NCBI GenBank assembly: GCA_023399155.1
Contig: JAEWQP010000007.1
Location: 85,608-149,607, forward strand
Origin: Verrucomicrobiota bacterium
GTDB taxonomy: Bacteria; Verrucomicrobiota; Verrucomicrobiia; Opitutales; Opitutaceae
DNA length: 64,000 nt
Direction: 5' to 3'
Made by a program: the position numbers and the translations under genes. The notes under the pieces are model-generated. The model ran no database searches and had not been told where the DNA came from. It worked only from the letters and a program-made list of their open reading frames with translations. Positions 44,473-52,871 of this stretch are shown here, piece after piece. Numbering within the stretch: position 1 is the stretch's first letter; the number at the start of each line of letters is the position of its first letter.

Positions 44473-45750
44473 TCAGGCGTCGCGCAGATACACGAGAAGG
44501 CGCTGCGTGAGGGGCGTGACGGCGTTGTGCTCGTTGATCTTGCGGATGAGGGCTTCGTCCAGCGCGCGGTCCTCGGGGATCAGGAGCAGGCCGGACGGGC
44601 TGTAGATGCCGGAGGCGAGCACCTGTCCGGGGCTGAGTTCGGCGAGCGTCACCTCGCGAACCTTGCGCGGCAGGTTCATCGAGTGGGACACCTTGAGGAA
44701 GAGCCGGACCGCCTCGGGATCGAAAGCGCGGCCCGACTCCTGCAGGATCGAATCGAGCGCCTGGTCGCGGGGATGGTTGCTCTCCACGAACGCGACCGCG
44801 ACGGCGAGGTAGCGGGCCGGGCGCGGGATGTCCTCGCCGGCGATGCCATCGGGGTAGCCGCGGCCGTCGAAACGCTCGTGGTGCGCACGGATCGTCTCCC
44901 CCACGTCGCGCAACTCGTCGACAAACGACGCGAGCGTCTGGCCGTAGATGGGATGGTGGCGCAACAGGTCGTGCTCGGACGACGACAGGCTCTCGGCCTC
45001 GTTAAGCGAACGCGTCACGAGCCCGCGCGGCAGGCCGATCATGCCGATGTTGTTGAGCCAGGCGCTGGCGGTCAGCACGTGTTTCTCCTCGGGGGAGAAC
45101 GGTCCTATATCCGCCATCTGGTGACAGATCGTGGTGACCGCCCTGGTCTGGCGGCCGAGGACGGGATGGAAGGTCTCGATCAGGCGGTAGCAGAGCTCGA
45201 GCGAGTGCTCGAAGTTGCGCTGCAGCGCGGCGTGCGCACGGTCGAGTGCGGCCTTGCCGGCGGAGAGCTCCTGCAGCCGCTCCTCCAGGAGCCGGTTGGC
45301 TGTGACGAGTTGTTCGTTGAGCGTGAGGGTGTCCCGCCGCAGACGCTCGTTCTGCTCGAGCAGCTGGAAGCGGTGCACGCCATTGCGCACGGTCGCGAGC
45401 AGCTCCTCGCGTATCCACGGCTTGGCGAGGAAGCGGAAGATCTCGCCGCGGTTGACGGCCTCGATCACGGTATTGAGCGTGAGCACCCCGGTGATGAGGA
45501 TGCGCGAGGCGTGGGGCTGGTGCTGTTTGCAGGCGGCGAGGAAATCCAGCCCGCTCATCTCCGGCATGCGCTGGTCGGAGAGGATGACCGAAAAGGGCGT
45601 GGTTCGGACCGCCTCGAGGGCGGCCTTGGCGCTGGAATAGACCGCCAGATCATAGTGCTCCCGGCTCAATGTCTCCTTGATGGCGAGGAGGATGATCTCG
45701 TCATCGTCGAGCAGGAGGATCCTCGGGGGCGATTCGTCGGCGGTTGCCAT
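44473..45750 (-). CDS. Response regulator with HD-GYP-like output domain lacking the HD pair
   Basis: 425 residues. The receiver at 1-125 is intact (RILLLDDDEIILLAI, phospho-Asp in VILSDQRMPEMSG, Lys in FRFLAKPWIREELL). A coiled-coil linker follows. The output domain aligns with RpfG-type c-di-GMP phosphodiesterases: HDLLRHHPIYG and IRAHHERFDGRGYPDGIAG are present. The first metal site, however, which is normally L-L-H-D-I-G-K-I-G, reads LNNIGMIGLPRG, so both the His and the Asp are Asn and the Lys is Met. Hydrolysis of c-di-GMP is thus doubtful; it may be a sensor for the nucleotide. The start at MATADESPP fits the receiver. Confidence 0.87.
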   Translation of the reverse strand: MATADESPPRILLLDDDEIILLAIKETLSREHYDLAVYSSAKAALEAVRTTPFSVILSDQRMPEMSGLDFLAACKQHQPHASRILITGVLTLNTVIEAVNRGEIFRFLAKPWIREELLATVRNGVHRFQLLEQNERLRRDTLTLNEQLVTANRLLEERLQELSAGKAALDRAHAALQRNFEHSLELCYRLIETFHPVLGRQTRAVTTICHQMADIGPFSPEEKHVLTASAWLNNIGMIGLPRGLVTRSLNEAESLSSSEHDLLRHHPIYGQTLASFVDELRDVGETIRAHHERFDGRGYPDGIAGEDIPRPARYLAVAVAFVESNHPRDQALDSILQESGRAFDPEAVRLFLKVSHSMNLPRKVREVTLAELSPGQVLASGIYSPSGLLLIPEDRALDEALIRKINEHNAVTPLTQRLLVYLRDA

Positions 45751-45892
45751 GATCTCTGTAAGGTATTGATCGGCGGAACCAGGGCGGATTTCAGGCTGAT
45801 TCCGGGGTGCCGCCCATGCAATCCCTCTCCGGACTTTCCTGGGCAATTCCGCACTGAATAATTCTGCCTAGGTGACGATACATGGCCTTACT

Positions 45893-46435
45893 ATGTCCGA
45901 TACTGCGCTACCGGCCGCTCCCGAGGCCCTGCTTGCAGAGATGATGATCGACGCCGTCGAGAAGGTGTTTGGCACCATGGTCCGACGGAAGGCGAATCTC
46001 ATCCGCCAATTCGTTTCAACACGCGACCACTCGCATGCTCCGGACCTCGAGGGAACCGACCTCTCAGTCGTCGTCGGCACCGTCGGCTTCATCGGCAAGA
46101 TCAACGGCGTCATCTACCTCTACCTGCCCGAGAAGCTCGCCACCCGCCTCGCCTGTGACATGCTTGGCCTCGAGCCGACCGATCTGGGCGACGGCGACGC
46201 GGAGACGGTGAACGACGCCATCGGCGAACTCACGAACATGATCGTGGGTACGTTCAAGAACCAGCTTTGTGACCGCGGGCTCGATTGCCACCTCACGATC
46301 CCGTCGATCCTGCGTGGCTCGCACTTCAGGGTGCAGCCCGTGGCCAATGCCCTGCGCAGCGTTTTCGAGTTCGAGACGACCGACCAGCGCTTCCTCGCCG
46401 ACGTGCTTATCGATCCTTCTCACACCAGCCTCTAA
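45893..46435 (+). CDS. CheX-like chemotaxis phosphatase family protein
   Basis: 180 residues of the CheC/CheX/FliY fold. The signature helix DAIGELTNMIVGTFKNQL contains the E-x-x-N pair that dephosphorylates CheY-P. An N-terminal helix (LLAEMMIDAVEKVFGTMV) and strands DLSVVVGTVGFIGKINGVIYL (cut here) fit CheX. It is followed 11 bp later by the REC-REC-STAS gene, suggesting it resets that protein. Starts are ATG 45893 or GTG 45872. Confidence 0.8.
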   Translation: MSDTALPAAPEALLAEMMIDAVEKVFGTMVRRKANLIRQFVSTRDHSHAPDLEGTDLSVVVGTVGFIGKINGVIYLYLPEKLATRLACDMLGLEPTDLGDGDAETVNDAIGELTNMIVGTFKNQLCDRGLDCHLTIPSILRGSHFRVQPVANALRSVFEFETTDQRFLADVLIDPSHTSL

Positions 46436-46446
46436 AAATCCTCCCG

Positions 46447-47580
46447 ATGCCGAAGAAGATCCTTTCAGTTGATGACTCCAAGACCGTGCGCCTCATCGTG
46501 CGCAAGGCGATGAAGCCGTACGACATGGTCGTGTGCGAAGCGCAGAATGGCGAGGAGGGCCTCGCCGTCGCGCGAGCCGAGAAACCCGACCTGATCCTGC
46601 TCGACGTGACGATGCCGGTCATGGACGGCGTCGAGATGTTGACGCGCCTGAAGGCGGATCCCGAGCTCAAGCAGATCCCGGTGATGATGCTCACGGCCGA
46701 AGCCGGCCGCGAGAACATCCTCAAGATCGCGAAGATCGGCGTGCGCGACTACATCGTGAAACCTTTCACCGAGCAGGTGCTGGTGGAGAAACTCAGCCGC
46801 ATCATGACACTCGTTCCGGCACCTGCCGCCGGAGCCGCCGCGGCGCCCAGCGCCGGTGGCGCGCCCGCGAGCCGCACCGTTCTCATCGTCGAGGACAAGC
46901 CCGCCATCGTCACGCAGGTGACGGAGACGGTGAAGAACAGCGCCTGGACCTGGAAGCACTTCAACAGCTCAGCCGAGGCGTTTCAGTACGCCGAGAAGAC
47001 GCCGCCCGCCGCGGTGGTCGTCAGCCTCTCCCTTCCGGATGCCGCGGCCATCGACTTGTTGCGCAGCTTCCGCGGGCGCCCCGCGCTTGCCTCCACACCG
47101 TTCATCGGTCTCGCCGTGAAGACGGCCGCCGAGGATATCCAGCGTGCCCAGGAATCGGGGTTTGCCGGCGTGTCATCCAAGCCGGTCGACGCCGCCGATC
47201 TCGAGGCCAAGCTTCGCCGGGCCCTCAAGCTCGAGGGCGTGTTCCGCGCCGCCGAACTCACCAAGGACCACATGCGCGTGCGCCTGAACGAGGAGATGAC
47301 CACGCCTCAGCTCGATGCCGCCATGGTGCAGGTGATGGAAAAGGCCACGGAAGCCGCGGACTCGGGCCTGGGCCTCGCCGTCTTCGATCTTCACGGGGTG
47401 AAGACCTTCACCGTCGACGTGCTCAAGTTCGTCATCAGCGCCACTCGCAAGTGCGAGGACCTCGGCATGCGCTGCGTGCTGCTCGGCTCGCCCGACCTCG
47501 CCGCCTCCGCCCGCACATTCGACGAAACGAAGGACTGGCACTTCTTCGACAAGCTCGAGTCGGCCATGGCCGCCGCCTGA
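46447..47580 (+). CDS. Double receiver protein with STAS-like C-terminal domain
   Basis: 377 residues. Receiver 1 (1-120) is complete: KILSVDDSKTVRLIVRKAMK, phospho-Asp in LILLDVTMPVMDG, Lys in RDYIVKPFTEQVL. After an Ala/Pro linker, receiver 2 (145-265) keeps the acidic start (TVLIVEDKPAIVTQV) but has Ser in place of the phospho-Asp (AVVVSLSLPDAAAID), so it cannot be phosphorylated normally. The last 95 residues look like a STAS domain (GLGLAVFDLHGVKTFTVDVL; GMRCVLLGSPDLAAS). It probably switches partner binding on phosphorylation of receiver 1, reversed by the CheX-like protein encoded just upstream. Confidence 0.82.
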   Translation: MPKKILSVDDSKTVRLIVRKAMKPYDMVVCEAQNGEEGLAVARAEKPDLILLDVTMPVMDGVEMLTRLKADPELKQIPVMMLTAEAGRENILKIAKIGVRDYIVKPFTEQVLVEKLSRIMTLVPAPAAGAAAAPSAGGAPASRTVLIVEDKPAIVTQVTETVKNSAWTWKHFNSSAEAFQYAEKTPPAAVVVSLSLPDAAAIDLLRSFRGRPALASTPFIGLAVKTAAEDIQRAQESGFAGVSSKPVDAADLEAKLRRALKLEGVFRAAELTKDHMRVRLNEEMTTPQLDAAMVQVMEKATEAADSGLGLAVFDLHGVKTFTVDVLKFVISATRKCEDLGMRCVLLGSPDLAASARTFDETKDWHFFDKLESAMAAA

Positions 47581-47605
47581 TCCCGCTTTCCTCTCCGTTT
47601 GCTCC

Positions 47606-47640
47606 GCCGCCGTCCGGTTCGCCGGACGGCGGCTGCGTTT
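47606..47640 (+). terminator. Terminator after the REC-REC-STAS gene
   Basis: Perfect 12-bp stem GCCGCCGTCCGG / CCGGACGGCGGC closed by a TTCG tetraloop (47606-47633) and followed by TGCGTTT. It lies 25 bp after the stop codon. The remaining gap to 47897 holds no recognised gene. Confidence 0.85.
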
Positions 47641-47897
47641 GCCGACCCCTCGGAAAATCGCATGCCGTTTCGACCATCAACAGCGTTGCTCCCAGGGACG
47701 TCCGAGTGGGTTCGATCGGACCGGCTCTGGAGGCTGTCCGACCGCGTGAACGGCTTTGGACAGCGGGTCGGGGAAGGGCGTAGCGAAGCGACAGCGTAGC
47801 AGCGTTCTCGTGAGCCGCGGCCTGGTCAGCCTTCCAGCCAAAGCCATCGCGAAGGCTGGGGGCTCGCGCCGCCCGAACCCAACTCTCGGAGAGCCGG

Positions 47898-48548
47898 CTA
47901 CACCGTGCCGTCGGGCGCCCGCAGCACGCGCTCAAGGTCGATTGGCAGGAACGGCTTTGTCATAAAATGACGGATACCGAGGAGGTTGAGCGCCTTGGCG
48001 TCCATGTGCATGATCAGGCCGCTGAACAGTACGATCGAACCCGCGAATCCCGCCGCGCGCGCGCGCCGCGCGAGGTCCGAGCCGCTCATCCGCGGCATCA
48101 TGATGTCGAGCAGGAGGACGTCGAACTCGCCCGGGCTCGCCGTCAGGCATTCCCAGGCAGCCATGCCATCGATCGCATGGGTGGGCGTGTGCCCGAGACG
48201 TCGAAGCACAGCGATCGTGCTCCGCGCCACCATGGTGTCGTCCTCGGCCAGGAGCACGCGCAGCCCGGGATGGCCCGGCGGCAGCGGCTGCGGCAGGAGG
48301 TGAGCGATGGTTTCAAGCCTGTGCAGATCGTCGGATCGTCCCGCCGCGTCCGTTCGGCGGCACTCGGCCCACACACCCAGAAGTCGCACTCCCGACGGGC
48401 GGCTGCGTCGATCGGTTTGAAATGCCAGCGGAAGTGTCGCGGGGCCGCGCGCCGCGACCCCGCTCCGCCGGGTGCGGCGTCGAGCGGAGCGACGGCGTGG
48501 AACAGGAAGAAGCACTGCGTGCACGTCTCGAGTTCGTCGCGCCTTCAC
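47898..48548 (-). CDS. Response regulator receiver protein (N-terminus uncertain)
   Basis: The C-terminal 120 residues are a clear receiver domain: LRVLLAEDDTMVARSTIAVL, phospho-Asp in VLLLDIMMPRMSG, LFSGLIMHMD and Lys in RHFMTKPFLPIDLER. The preceding 95 residues are Arg/Ala-rich and may not be real. A Trp-x-x-Cys stretch (LLGVWAECRRTD) hints at a short linker seen in some PAS kinases. If the true start is internal, the core begins near 48270. No output domain follows. No neighbour is co-directional. Confidence 0.7.
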   Translation of the reverse strand: MKARRTRDVHAVLLPVPRRRSARRRTRRSGVAARGPATLPLAFQTDRRSRPSGVRLLGVWAECRRTDAAGRSDDLHRLETIAHLLPQPLPPGHPGLRVLLAEDDTMVARSTIAVLRRLGHTPTHAIDGMAAWECLTASPGEFDVLLLDIMMPRMSGSDLARRARAAGFAGSIVLFSGLIMHMDAKALNLLGIRHFMTKPFLPIDLERVLRAPDGTV

Positions 48549-48803
48549 GGGTCTTTAACGCGCGCGGCGAAATCGCGGTTTCGACCGTAGCCGTCGCGCG
48601 AATCCAGTTTAGAGGATCTGCACAAGACTGCACGGACCAGCCGCGCGATCGTCCTCCGGTTCCTGCAGAGGTGCGCTCCCGGGGTCACAGCTGCAGGGGA
48701 CATGACGCCGCATGGCATCCCGAACCAACAGCCGCGGATCCGCCACGGTGGAAAATCCGGAGCGGGTTTCTGTTTCGCGCGCGACGTGCTCCGGGCAGAT
48801 GCC

Positions 48804-49637
48804 ATGGTTGCGCCGATGCTTCTCGAACTCATCCGCAGCCTGCGGGCGGACTGCCCGCGCTGGGCACGCCGGCTCGGGCTCGTCTATGAGCACGCGGCGA
48901 TCGCCGGCCGCCACCGGCGCATGCGCCACGCCTGGGCCTCGCACCTCGCCGCCAGCCGGCAGGTGATCCTTGAGGGGGCGGCGTCATGCCGTTCGACCGT
49001 CCGCGCGCTGGTCATCGGCGCCGGGGATTGCCTCGACGTGCCGGTGGACGAGCTCGCGGCGCGTTTCGAGACCGTGGTGCTTGCGGACATCGTGATCAGC
49101 CCCGTGGCGCGCGCGCTGGCCCGTCGGCACCGCGGCCGGGTGCGATGCGTGTGCTGGGATGCCACCGGCGCCTTGGAAAAACTCGCACGGGCCCGCGACT
49201 CGATCGTCTCGGCGGGCGCCCGCCGGATTTTCGAGGAGGCGGAGCCGGGGATGCCGCCCGGAGGCGAGCCCGACCTGGTCGTTTCCGCCAACTGCATGTC
49301 GCAGCTGGGCCTCGTCCCGAGCCATGGTCTGCCGGCAGCCGCGGTGGACGACGCGCTGCCCGACCGCTGCGGTGCGATAGCCGCGCGCAAGCACCTCGCC
49401 TGGCTCGCGGGGCGTGCGTCCGCCGTGCGCGTGCTGATCGCGGACACCGCACGGCTCGATCTCGGTTCCGACGGACGCGAGCGCAAGCGCGAGAACCTCA
49501 TCGCACGCCTGCCTCTGCGCCGCCCCGACCGCACGTGGCGCTGGGACCTGGCACCGATTCCCGAATACAGCCCCGACGTCGCCCGCATCCACGAGGTCGG
49601 CGCCTGGATCGATGCGCCGCCTGCCGCGATTGCTTGA
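48804..49637 (+). CDS. Putative SAM-dependent methyltransferase-like protein
   Basis: About 277 residues. The central part has a Rossmann start that fits SAM motif I (RALVIGAGDCLDVPVDEL) followed by an acidic strand end (TVVLADIVI) and a third strand with VVSANCMSQLGLVPSH. The C-terminal segment has RVLIADTARLDLGSDGRERK and TWRWDLAPIPEYSP. The spacing suggests a methyltransferase fold but the GxGxG loop is relaxed, so catalysis is not certain. Starts are possible at 48804 (MVAPMLLELI) or 48816. No functional link to neighbours is apparent. Confidence 0.65.
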   Translation: MVAPMLLELIRSLRADCPRWARRLGLVYEHAAIAGRHRRMRHAWASHLAASRQVILEGAASCRSTVRALVIGAGDCLDVPVDELAARFETVVLADIVISPVARALARRHRGRVRCVCWDATGALEKLARARDSIVSAGARRIFEEAEPGMPPGGEPDLVVSANCMSQLGLVPSHGLPAAAVDDALPDRCGAIAARKHLAWLAGRASAVRVLIADTARLDLGSDGRERKRENLIARLPLRRPDRTWRWDLAPIPEYSPDVARIHEVGAWIDAPPAAIA

Positions 49638-49664
49638 CCGGTCGCGCGGCCCCGTGTCGCGCGG

Positions 49665-50387
49665 TCACTCCATCGGCACGACCAGCGTTTCGCCGTCGAG
49701 ATCGAGGGTGTAGGAGTTTTTGGATACCGAGGCGAGTCTCACCACGTACTCGCGATCGAGGGTCAGCTTGATCGTTTCGCCGGCGCGCATGCGGCGTCCG
49801 TCGAGCATGATATGGTACTCGCCGCCGATCGAGGCGATGCCGCTTGGGCGCAGCCGGTGGCTGGCGGCCTGAAGGACCTCCGCAGGCGTGTATTCCGCGG
49901 GTTGCTCCGGCGCGGGAGCCCTCACCGCGACCGCGGCGATCTCGATTTGCCGGACGAGCCCGGCCCTGCGGGCCGGGATTTCCTCGGCGAGGAGCTTGTC
50001 CCAGCGTGCCTTTGCGGCGCCGAGTTCACCGAGGAGGAGTTCGGCCTCCGCGCGGGAAAGCTGCGGGCAGGCAAGAACGGCGCGCCGGCTGTGCGAGAGC
50101 TGGCTGCGCGTCAGATTCATGGTTTCGAGAAAGGCCAGTTGCGCGCGTGCCTGCTCGGCCGTGAGCGCGGAGGTGTCCTTGGGAAGTGCGGCAAACTCCG
50201 CCCCCTGGCGCTCCGCGGTCGCGAGGACCTCGGCGACGTATTCCTCGTAGGCGGCTCGGGCGATCACGCCGGAAACCCGCGTGGCCAGCGGGGCTGGCGC
50301 CGGCGCGGCGGGAGCCGGGTCGGCAGCCGGGGCGGAGAAGCTGCCGTGCATCAGGACGAAGAGAAGGACGAGGGGGGTGCGTTTCAT
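49665..50387 (-). CDS. Exported coiled-coil protein of unknown function
   Basis: 240 residues with a signal peptide (MKRTPLVLLFVLMHGSFSAPA). The middle is a long helix with heptad character (ARAQLAFLETMNLTRSQLSH; RAEAELLLGELGAAKARWDK). The C-terminal 70 residues are beta-rich, with repeated short strands (GEYHIMLDGRRMRAGETIKL, YVVRLASVSKNSYTLDLDG). No family recognised. It converges with the methyltransferase-like gene, leaving 27 bp between stops. Confidence 0.68.
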   Translation of the reverse strand: MKRTPLVLLFVLMHGSFSAPAADPAPAAPAPAPLATRVSGVIARAAYEEYVAEVLATAERQGAEFAALPKDTSALTAEQARAQLAFLETMNLTRSQLSHSRRAVLACPQLSRAEAELLLGELGAAKARWDKLLAEEIPARRAGLVRQIEIAAVAVRAPAPEQPAEYTPAEVLQAASHRLRPSGIASIGGEYHIMLDGRRMRAGETIKLTLDREYVVRLASVSKNSYTLDLDGETLVVPME

Positions 50388-50817
50388 CGTTTGGGACGGG
50401 GTGGTGCGGACGACAGTGTCGTCAGCCCGCGACGAGCCAAGCTCTTTGGCTCCGACACCCGCGTGCGTCTTGCGCCGGGCGAGCTGCGAATCTGTGGGGA
50501 CACATGGTCCGTCACATCGAGTTATTCTGCCTGTTTTGCGCGGGAACAGGAACGGGCCGGCGGGAACAGCGGTCCGCTTTCCGCTTGTTATTTCGCAAAA
50601 AGACGAAGTAATGAATTGCCTGCAGTTCCGAAGCATCTCCGTTGATCCAGTCACCACGTCCTACAGCAACCCCGAGCCGAATCAGCCTTCGGAAGTTCCG
50701 ACACAATTCGAACAAATGGCATGGCGTTGCGAGCCCGCCCGGGTGCTTTCTGCCAGCCGCGCCAGTTGCATCAGACCTGAAAAGCACGTCCTGATAAGTA
50801 CCGAAGATACGACTACG
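50388..50817. other. Intergenic gap upstream of the ECF sigma gene
   Basis: 430 bp between divergent genes. The stretch around 50510-50620 is AT-richer than its surroundings and may hold promoters. An in-frame ATG at 50611 would extend the sigma factor by 69 residues of non-sigma-like sequence, which I do not accept. No hairpin or repeat stands out. Confidence 0.5.
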
Positions 50818-51447
50818 ATGAGCCCGGAACCCGACACGAACTGCGCGTGTAAGCCGCCCTCGATCGACTCGATCGTCGCACGGTATCGCGACCCGCTGAT
50901 CCGGCATCTCTCGCGAATCGCCCCGCCTGGGGAGGCTGAGGATCTGGTGCAGGTGACTCTCGCGCGGGTCGCTCGCGCCCTCGAGACCTTCCGCGGTGAG
51001 TCGGGTCTATCCACGTGGATCTTTCGCATCGCCACGCGCGCCGCGATCGATCACCTGCGCAGCCGGGCCCATCGCGAGACTCGAGCGACTGTCACGGCGA
51101 GCGAGGAAGCACAGGGCGCATGCGGCGTCGGCGCACCCGAACTCGAGGACCCCGGCGAAGGCGTGCACAGGAGCATGGATCGCGAGGAAATGGGCACCTG
51201 CGTCCGCGAGTTCGTGGACCGTCTGCCCCACGCCTACGCGCAGATCCTCGCGTTGAGCGAGTTCGAAGACCTGTCCAACGCTGCCATCGCCATCCGGCTC
51301 GGCATCAGCGTCGACGCGGCGAAGATCCGTCTGCATCGCGCACGTGCGGCATTGAAACAGGAGCTCGAGGCCGGCTGTGAGTTGTATCTCACCGAAGAGA
51401 ACACGCTGGCGTGCGATCGCAGGCATCCGTGTTCCTGTCCGCATTGA
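50818..51447 (+). CDS. ECF sigma factor with Cys-rich C-terminal tail
   Basis: RNA polymerase sigma factor of 209 residues. Region 2 is at 20-90 (LIRHLSRIAPPGEAEDLVQV, TFRGESGLSTWIFRIATRAA, then IDHLRSRAHRE) and region 4 at 125-185 (FVDRLPHAYAQILALSEFED, then LGISVDAAKIRLHRARAALK). After region 4 a tail of about 23 residues contains five conserved-looking Cys (GCELYLTEENTLACDRR, then HPCSCPH), and an NCACK motif lies near the N-terminus. No anti-sigma gene is adjacent, so the Cys tail may itself sense a metal, metalloid or redox state. It heads a co-directional run with the DGC, CMD, ArsR and ArsM genes. Confidence 0.87.
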   Translation: MSPEPDTNCACKPPSIDSIVARYRDPLIRHLSRIAPPGEAEDLVQVTLARVARALETFRGESGLSTWIFRIATRAAIDHLRSRAHRETRATVTASEEAQGACGVGAPELEDPGEGVHRSMDREEMGTCVREFVDRLPHAYAQILALSEFEDLSNAAIAIRLGISVDAAKIRLHRARAALKQELEAGCELYLTEENTLACDRRHPCSCPH

Positions 51448-51538
51448 CATTGGTTTCCGAGTATCTCCCGCGCAACCGGTCTCGTCTGTAGGTGCGGCGG
51501 AACGCTGGCATGGGGCCGGCGGATCCCTGCCCTATGAG

Positions 51539-52060
51539 ATGCAGAAACCACACTTCTCGGTCGACATCACCCGCACGCCCGCGGTCTGCGCCATTGGCGA
51601 GACAATCGGCGAGCGCAATATCGCGGAACGCGCCATCCCGGTGCTCTCCTGCGAGGGCGCTTGTATCCGCGGGGAAATTGCGCGGCTCGCCGCCCATGAA
51701 CTCGCCCGGCAGCCGGGCTTTCGGCGGGCCTGCCACGGCGAGCTTTTCTCGGTCCCGCACTCCGCCATGGCCCGCTGGGTCGCGGAGGCGTCGGAGATCG
51801 TGGTGATCGACGGCTGCCACCTGCACTGTCACGCGCGCATCGTCGAGCATCTGGCTGAACCGGAGCGTCTGCGAACATTCGACGCTTTCGCGCGCCACCG
51901 CCGCTACCTCGACCGCTTCGACATCGATTCGGTGCCCGAGCAGGAGCGGGCCGCTGTGGCCCGCGACGTCGCGGACTGGGTGCGGGGTCGCCTCGAGCAG
52001 CCATTATCCGATGAATCCGACCCGGGCCCCTGCAGCGTGGGCGGCTCCTGCCCCAGCTGA
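51539..52060 (+). CDS. DGC-domain putative zinc-binding protein
   Basis: 173 residues. The DGC family motifs are visible: VLSCEGACIRGEIARLAAHE near residue 40 with two Cys, a central Cys (FRRACHGELFSVP), and IVVIDGCHLHCHARIVEHL, which contains the D-G-C motif that names the family and a further C-x-x-x-C pair. The C-terminal tail adds two Cys (GPCSVGGSCPS). Members are proposed to bind zinc or act in metal/selenium-linked redox, but no function is proven. It starts 91 bp after the ECF sigma gene and 34 bp before the next gene. Confidence 0.8.
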   Translation: MQKPHFSVDITRTPAVCAIGETIGERNIAERAIPVLSCEGACIRGEIARLAAHELARQPGFRRACHGELFSVPHSAMARWVAEASEIVVIDGCHLHCHARIVEHLAEPERLRTFDAFARHRRYLDRFDIDSVPEQERAAVARDVADWVRGRLEQPLSDESDPGPCSVGGSCPS

Positions 52061-52094
52061 AGTCTTCCTTCCCAACGAAACCAGAAGAGAAGCC

Positions 52095-52421
52095 ATGAAT
52101 ACCACCGCGCCATCATCCAAATCTTCCGGCAGCTGCGCGTGCGCCGCGCCGGCGCCGACATCGTCGCTGTTCACGCAGCAGGTGTCCGAACTCGTCGCCA
52201 TCGGCGCCGCTGTCGCCGCCCACTGCGAGCCGTGCCTGCGTTACCATACCCGGCTCGCCGAGCAGATCGGTGTCTCGCGCGCCGACATGGCCGCCGCCGT
52301 GCGCGTCGCCGAGAACGTCAAGGCGACCCCGCACCGAAACATTCTGTCGCTGGCGGCGCGCCTGACGCAGGATGACGCAGCCGACAGGCCCGCTGCGGGC
52401 TCGTGCTGCAGCGCCGGCTGA
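52095..52421 (+). CDS. Carboxymuconolactone decarboxylase/AhpD-like small protein with CxxC
   Basis: 108 residues. The core SELVAIGAAVAAHCEPCLRYHTR contains the C-x-x-C-x-x-x-H motif of AhpD-type CMD domains, which carry disulfide redox activity. GVSRADMAAAVRVAENVKAT is the following helix. Both ends are Cys-rich (GSCACAAP at the N-terminus, GSCCSAG at the C-terminus), unusual for this family. It sits between the DGC gene and arsR. A role in thiol chemistry linked to arsenic or other metalloids is inferred from context. Confidence 0.82.
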   Translation: MNTTAPSSKSSGSCACAAPAPTSSLFTQQVSELVAIGAAVAAHCEPCLRYHTRLAEQIGVSRADMAAAVRVAENVKATPHRNILSLAARLTQDDAADRPAAGSCCSAG

Positions 52422-52444
52422 GCCAGCATGCGCAACGTCGGTGA

Positions 52445-52478
52445 CATGCGTGTTGACGGATATTCCTCAACAGGCATG
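52445..52478. promoter_or_regulatory. Long dyad operator at the arsR promoter
   Basis: CATGCGTGTTGA (52445-52456) and TCAACAGGCATG (52467-52478) are inverted repeats of 12 bp with one mismatch, around a 10-bp centre CGGATATTCC. It lies in the gap before arsR and spans a possible -35 (TTGACG, 52453). ArsR-type repressors bind such TTGA/TCAA dyads. Confidence 0.8.
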
Positions 52479-52486
52479 TTACCGGC

Positions 52487-52852
52487 GTGGACCTCGTCGA
52501 GATCTACCGATGCCTCGGTGACCGCACGCGGCTGCGGATCCTGAACGTCCTTGCGGCGGGACCGCTCTGCGTCTGCCATCTGCAGGACATCCTGGGCGAA
52601 CCGCAGGTGAAGATTTCGAAGCATCTGCGCTACCTGAAGGAACACGCGATGGTCGAGGCGGAGCGGCAGGGTGCGTGGATGATCTACCGGATTCCGACCC
52701 GGGCTCCGCGGAACATGAAAGCGAGCCTCGACAGCTTGCAGGACTGCGCGCGCGGGGACGCGACGTACGCGCGTGACCTGCTCCGGGCGGCAAAGGCGCG
52801 TCGCACCTGCCCGGAGTCGCTCGCCCCGAGGTTGACGACGCGCGAGGGTTGA
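52487..52852 (+). CDS. arsR: ArsR-family metalloid-responsive repressor
   Basis: Small winged-helix repressor of 121 residues. LGDRTRLRILNVLAAGPLCV is the start of the fold, and GPLCVCHLQDILG contains the C-V-C-x-L motif on helix 3 that binds As(III) in E. coli-type ArsR proteins. VKISKHLRYLKEHAMVEAER is the recognition helix region. It starts with GTG 52487, only 8 bp after the right arm of the dyad operator, so its transcript may be leaderless. It directly precedes arsM. Release from the operator on binding arsenite is the expected mode. Confidence 0.9.
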   Translation: MDLVEIYRCLGDRTRLRILNVLAAGPLCVCHLQDILGEPQVKISKHLRYLKEHAMVEAERQGAWMIYRIPTRAPRNMKASLDSLQDCARGDATYARDLLRAAKARRTCPESLAPRLTTREG

Positions 52853-52871
52853 AATGGGAGGTCATGACCTG

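Noticed and set aside
50611..50817. 69-residue N-terminal extension of the ECF sigma factor
   Set aside because: The sequence does not resemble a sigma factor and ATG 50818 gives the normal family length.
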